Below, one piece after another: positions 15,298 through 16,959 of a stretch of DNA of 16,959 bases; position 1 is the first letter of the stretch; each line of letters begins with the position of its first letter. The DNA is taken from NCBI RefSeq assembly GCF_023653455.1, contig NZ_JAKEDR010000063.1, positions 1-16,959 on the forward strand. Direction: 5' to 3'. The DNA comes from Paraclostridium ghonii. GTDB lineage: Bacteria; Bacillota; Clostridia; Peptostreptococcales; Peptostreptococcaceae. The notes under the pieces are model-generated. The model was not told where the DNA came from. It saw only the letters and a list, made by a program, of their open reading frames with translations, and searched no databases. Both the position numbers and the translations under genes were made by a program.

Positions 15298-15355
15298 AAA
15301 AAAATGTTAAAAAATATAAAAAAATGCAAAAAAAGTAAAAAAAGCCGAGTATAAT
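15298..15355 (+). promoter_or_regulatory. Phased A-tracts and promoter of the sensor-EAL gene
   Basis: Five A-runs of 6-7 bases (15298-15304, 15309-15314, 15318-15324, 15328-15334, 15337-15343) have centres about 9-10.5 bp apart, in phase with the helix, which predicts strong intrinsic curvature. They lead into GCCGAGTATAAT, a perfect -10 TATAAT at 15350-15355. No -35 hexamer is found at the right distance (CAAAAA at 15327-15332). The curved A-tracts may act as an UP-type element. The start would be near 15362, giving a leader of about 212 nt. Confidence 0.5.
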
Positions 15356-15400
15356 ATACAAGTAAATAAGAATTTAATAAAACATAAATAGGAGGGAGAA

Positions 15401-15561
15401 ATGGAGACAATATATTCCTTATAATATAAAAAGATAAATATAATATATATTACATATCAGAAGATAGTATAAAGTTTACTAGACTATGATATAAGTAGAA
15501 TGGGAGTATATGGTTAAGTGCATTTAAGGAGGATATTATTATTAAATACAATACAATTTAA
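15401..15561 (+). pseudogene. Possible frameshifted remnant of a small gene in the sensor-EAL leader
   Basis: A very strong ribosome-binding site, AGGAGGGAG, precedes ATG at 15401, but the frame holds only seven codons (METIYSL) before TAA. Protein-like pieces continue in other frames: KDKYNIYYISEDSIKFTRL (15430-15486), then YDISRMGVYG in the first frame (15485-15514), then WLSAFKEDIIIKYNTI back in the second (15511-15558). Joined, these give about 55 residues, which suggests a small gene with three frame changes. The alternative is that the seven-codon ORF is a genuine leader peptide and the rest is AT-rich noise. I do not recognise the protein. Confidence 0.3.
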
Positions 15562-15573
15562 ACGGAGAGAATT

Positions 15574-16959
15574 ATGCTTAATAAAATAAGTAATATTTTA
15601 GTTATTCTTATAGTATTAGTTCCCATGATTGATAATAAGGTATATTCACAGGATAAACCATATAAAAATAAAGTTATAAAAGTTGCATTTTATGATTATA
15701 ACCAATATTTTTATGTAGATAAAGGAAATCCAACTGGATATTATAATGATATATTAGATACTATATGCAATGATTTGGGAATTGAATATGAGTATACATA
15801 TACTAGTATTTTACAAGCAATGAGTATGTTAAAAACTGGAGATTTAGATTTACTTATTGGTATCAATAGAACAGCAGACAGTGTGAATGAGTATGAGTAT
15901 ACAAATAGTTATATAGCCGTAGAAACTTATGGAGTATACACTAATAAGTCTATAAGCTATGGAAATTTAGAAGAATTAGAAAACCTAAGATTTGGATATA
16001 TACCTGGAGAATCTAATTCTAATTGGATCATGGATTTTCTAGAATATAGAAATATAAAGGTAATACCGATAGAAGCTCATTCATATAAAGAACTTGATGA
16101 TTTATTGTTAAAAAAAGAGATAGATGCTACAATTTCTCATATAAACAATGCGAAATTGAGAGATATGAAAGAAATATTTGAATATTCAGCAGGACCTGCT
16201 TATATAGCTGGTAGTAAAAACAATAAGGAACTTATAAAAGATATAGATAATATATTAAAAGAGTATGATGAGCAAAAAAATAGCCCTATAGACAAGCTTA
16301 AAGATACCTATTTTAATGAAACAAATTACTCTTATAAAAACAATTTTGTTATATTGATAATAACATATTTAGGAATTATGACTTTTTTATCATATATTTT
16401 TTACAAAAGAAAATTACCGTACATTAAAAAAAGTAGAATTCAAAAAATTGTAAGAGCTGATTTAACAAATAATAAATATTTTTTATATTATCAGCCAATA
16501 GTAGATCCTAAAAAAAATATGATAATTGGGTTTGAAGGATTACTAAGACTATATAAAGATGAAAAAGTATTAACACCATATTTTTTTATAAAAGATATTG
16601 AAAATAACGATATGTTATTTGAAACTTCATTGTATATATTAAAACTTGCAATACGAGATTATGGTACTATAAAGAAATACAACAATATAAAAAATGATGA
16701 ATTTTATATATCATTAAATATGTCTTTAAATGAAATTGAAAACGATAATTTTATAAAGCAAATATATGATATAACAACATCTATGAATATGAAAAAACAT
16801 AGTATATGTATAGAGATAGTTGAAAAAGTTGGAATAAATGACTTAAACAAAATCAATAAATCTATAGATAGATTGAAAAAATATGGATTTATGATTGCTA
16901 TAGATGATTTTGGGGTTGAATATTCAAATTTAGATATATTAGAAAAATTAGATTTTGAT
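15574..16959 (+). CDS. Solute-binding sensor fused to an EAL c-di-GMP phosphodiesterase (3' end outside window)
   Basis: The first 462 codons of a membrane signalling protein; the reading frame is open to the window edge. The ATG at 15574 follows ACGGAGAG. Residues 1-26 are a signal peptide (ending VYSQ). Residues about 34-240 form a family-3 periplasmic-binding-protein domain (KVAFYDYNQYF, NDLGIEY, LKTGDLDLLIGI), outside the cell. One membrane helix spans about 258-277. From about 296 an EAL domain begins (YFLYYQPIVD): Glu321 in the signature, here EGLLR instead of EALLR, Asn382 (SLNMS), Glu414 (IEIVEK) and Asp444-Asp445 (AIDDFG), all positions of the magnesium/c-di-GMP site reached before truncation. 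No GGDEF domain precedes it. Predicted to hydrolyse c-di-GMP to pGpG in response to a small extracellular ligand. The catalytic Lys and last Glu lie beyond the end. Confidence 0.88.
   Translation, partial: MLNKISNILVILIVLVPMIDNKVYSQDKPYKNKVIKVAFYDYNQYFYVDKGNPTGYYNDILDTICNDLGIEYEYTYTSILQAMSMLKTGDLDLLIGINRTADSVNEYEYTNSYIAVETYGVYTNKSISYGNLEELENLRFGYIPGESNSNWIMDFLEYRNIKVIPIEAHSYKELDDLLLKKEIDATISHINNAKLRDMKEIFEYSAGPAYIAGSKNNKELIKDIDNILKEYDEQKNSPIDKLKDTYFNETNYSYKNNFVILIITYLGIMTFLSYIFYKRKLPYIKKSRIQKIVRADLTNNKYFLYYQPIVDPKKNMIIGFEGLLRLYKDEKVLTPYFFIKDIENNDMLFETSLYILKLAIRDYGTIKKYNNIKNDEFYISLNMSLNEIENDNFIKQIYDITTSMNMKKHSICIEIVEKVGINDLNKINKSIDRLKKYGFMIAIDDFGVEYSNLDILEKLDFD

Noticed and set aside
15344..15355. 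Flagellar-sigma-like -10 (GCCGA) before the sensor-EAL gene
   Set aside because: No TAAA at the required 15-16 bp spacing; the overlapping TATAAT explains the region better.
1..16959. CRISPR arrays, insertion sequences, phage attachment sites, tRNA and rRNA genes
   Set aside because: No regularly spaced repeats, transposase or integrase genes, or tRNA/rRNA-like sequence were seen on either strand.

Overview
The window is very AT-rich DNA from a low-GC Gram-positive anaerobe. Purine-rich Shine-Dalgarno sites, a cyclic-di-GMP-II type riboswitch, a SPKTG cell-wall sorting signal (the sortase type known from Clostridioides difficile), SipW/BsaA-type matrix genes and a perfect Spo0A-box match point to a spore-forming clostridium, probably Peptostreptococcaceae. 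Species cannot be named from the sequence. Every intact gene is on the + strand.

Region 1 (1-6690) reads as a cyclic-di-GMP-responsive biofilm-matrix locus. Two paralogous NarL/LuxR-type regulators with degenerate receiver domains (60-653 and 899-1504) come first; the second sits directly behind a c-di-GMP-II riboswitch (about 791-880). After a terminator and two tandem dyads spaced 21 bp apart lies a five-gene operon: a large secreted fibro-slime protein, a TasA/BsaA-type matrix protein, the ER-type signal peptidase SipW that processes such proteins, a second TasA/BsaA-type protein, and a small SPKTG wall-anchored protein. It ends at a strong terminator (6650-6690).

Region 2 (6691-10976) is a metabolic module: a good promoter, a divergent T-box-like attenuator leader, then pxpA, an NRAMP-fold transporter without the usual metal-site motifs, pxpB and pxpC. 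Together these are expected to import and hydrolyse 5-oxoproline to glutamate. A long inverted repeat follows.

Region 3 (10977-16959) holds a decayed minus-strand zinc-ribbon gene, a possible Spo0A-controlled promoter, an unrecognised zinc-ribbon protein gene, an orphan two-propeller sensor histidine kinase, a terminator, a stretch of helically phased A-tracts with a promoter, a likely small gene remnant, and a window-truncated gene fusing an extracellular solute-binding sensor to an EAL c-di-GMP phosphodiesterase domain.

Taken together (inference), regions 1 and 3 form a plausible circuit: an EAL enzyme with an extracellular sensor lowers c-di-GMP, c-di-GMP is read by the riboswitch upstream of a LuxR-type regulator, and that regulator acts on the adjacent matrix operon. 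The riboswitch and gene families are read from sequence; the regulatory links are not demonstrated.
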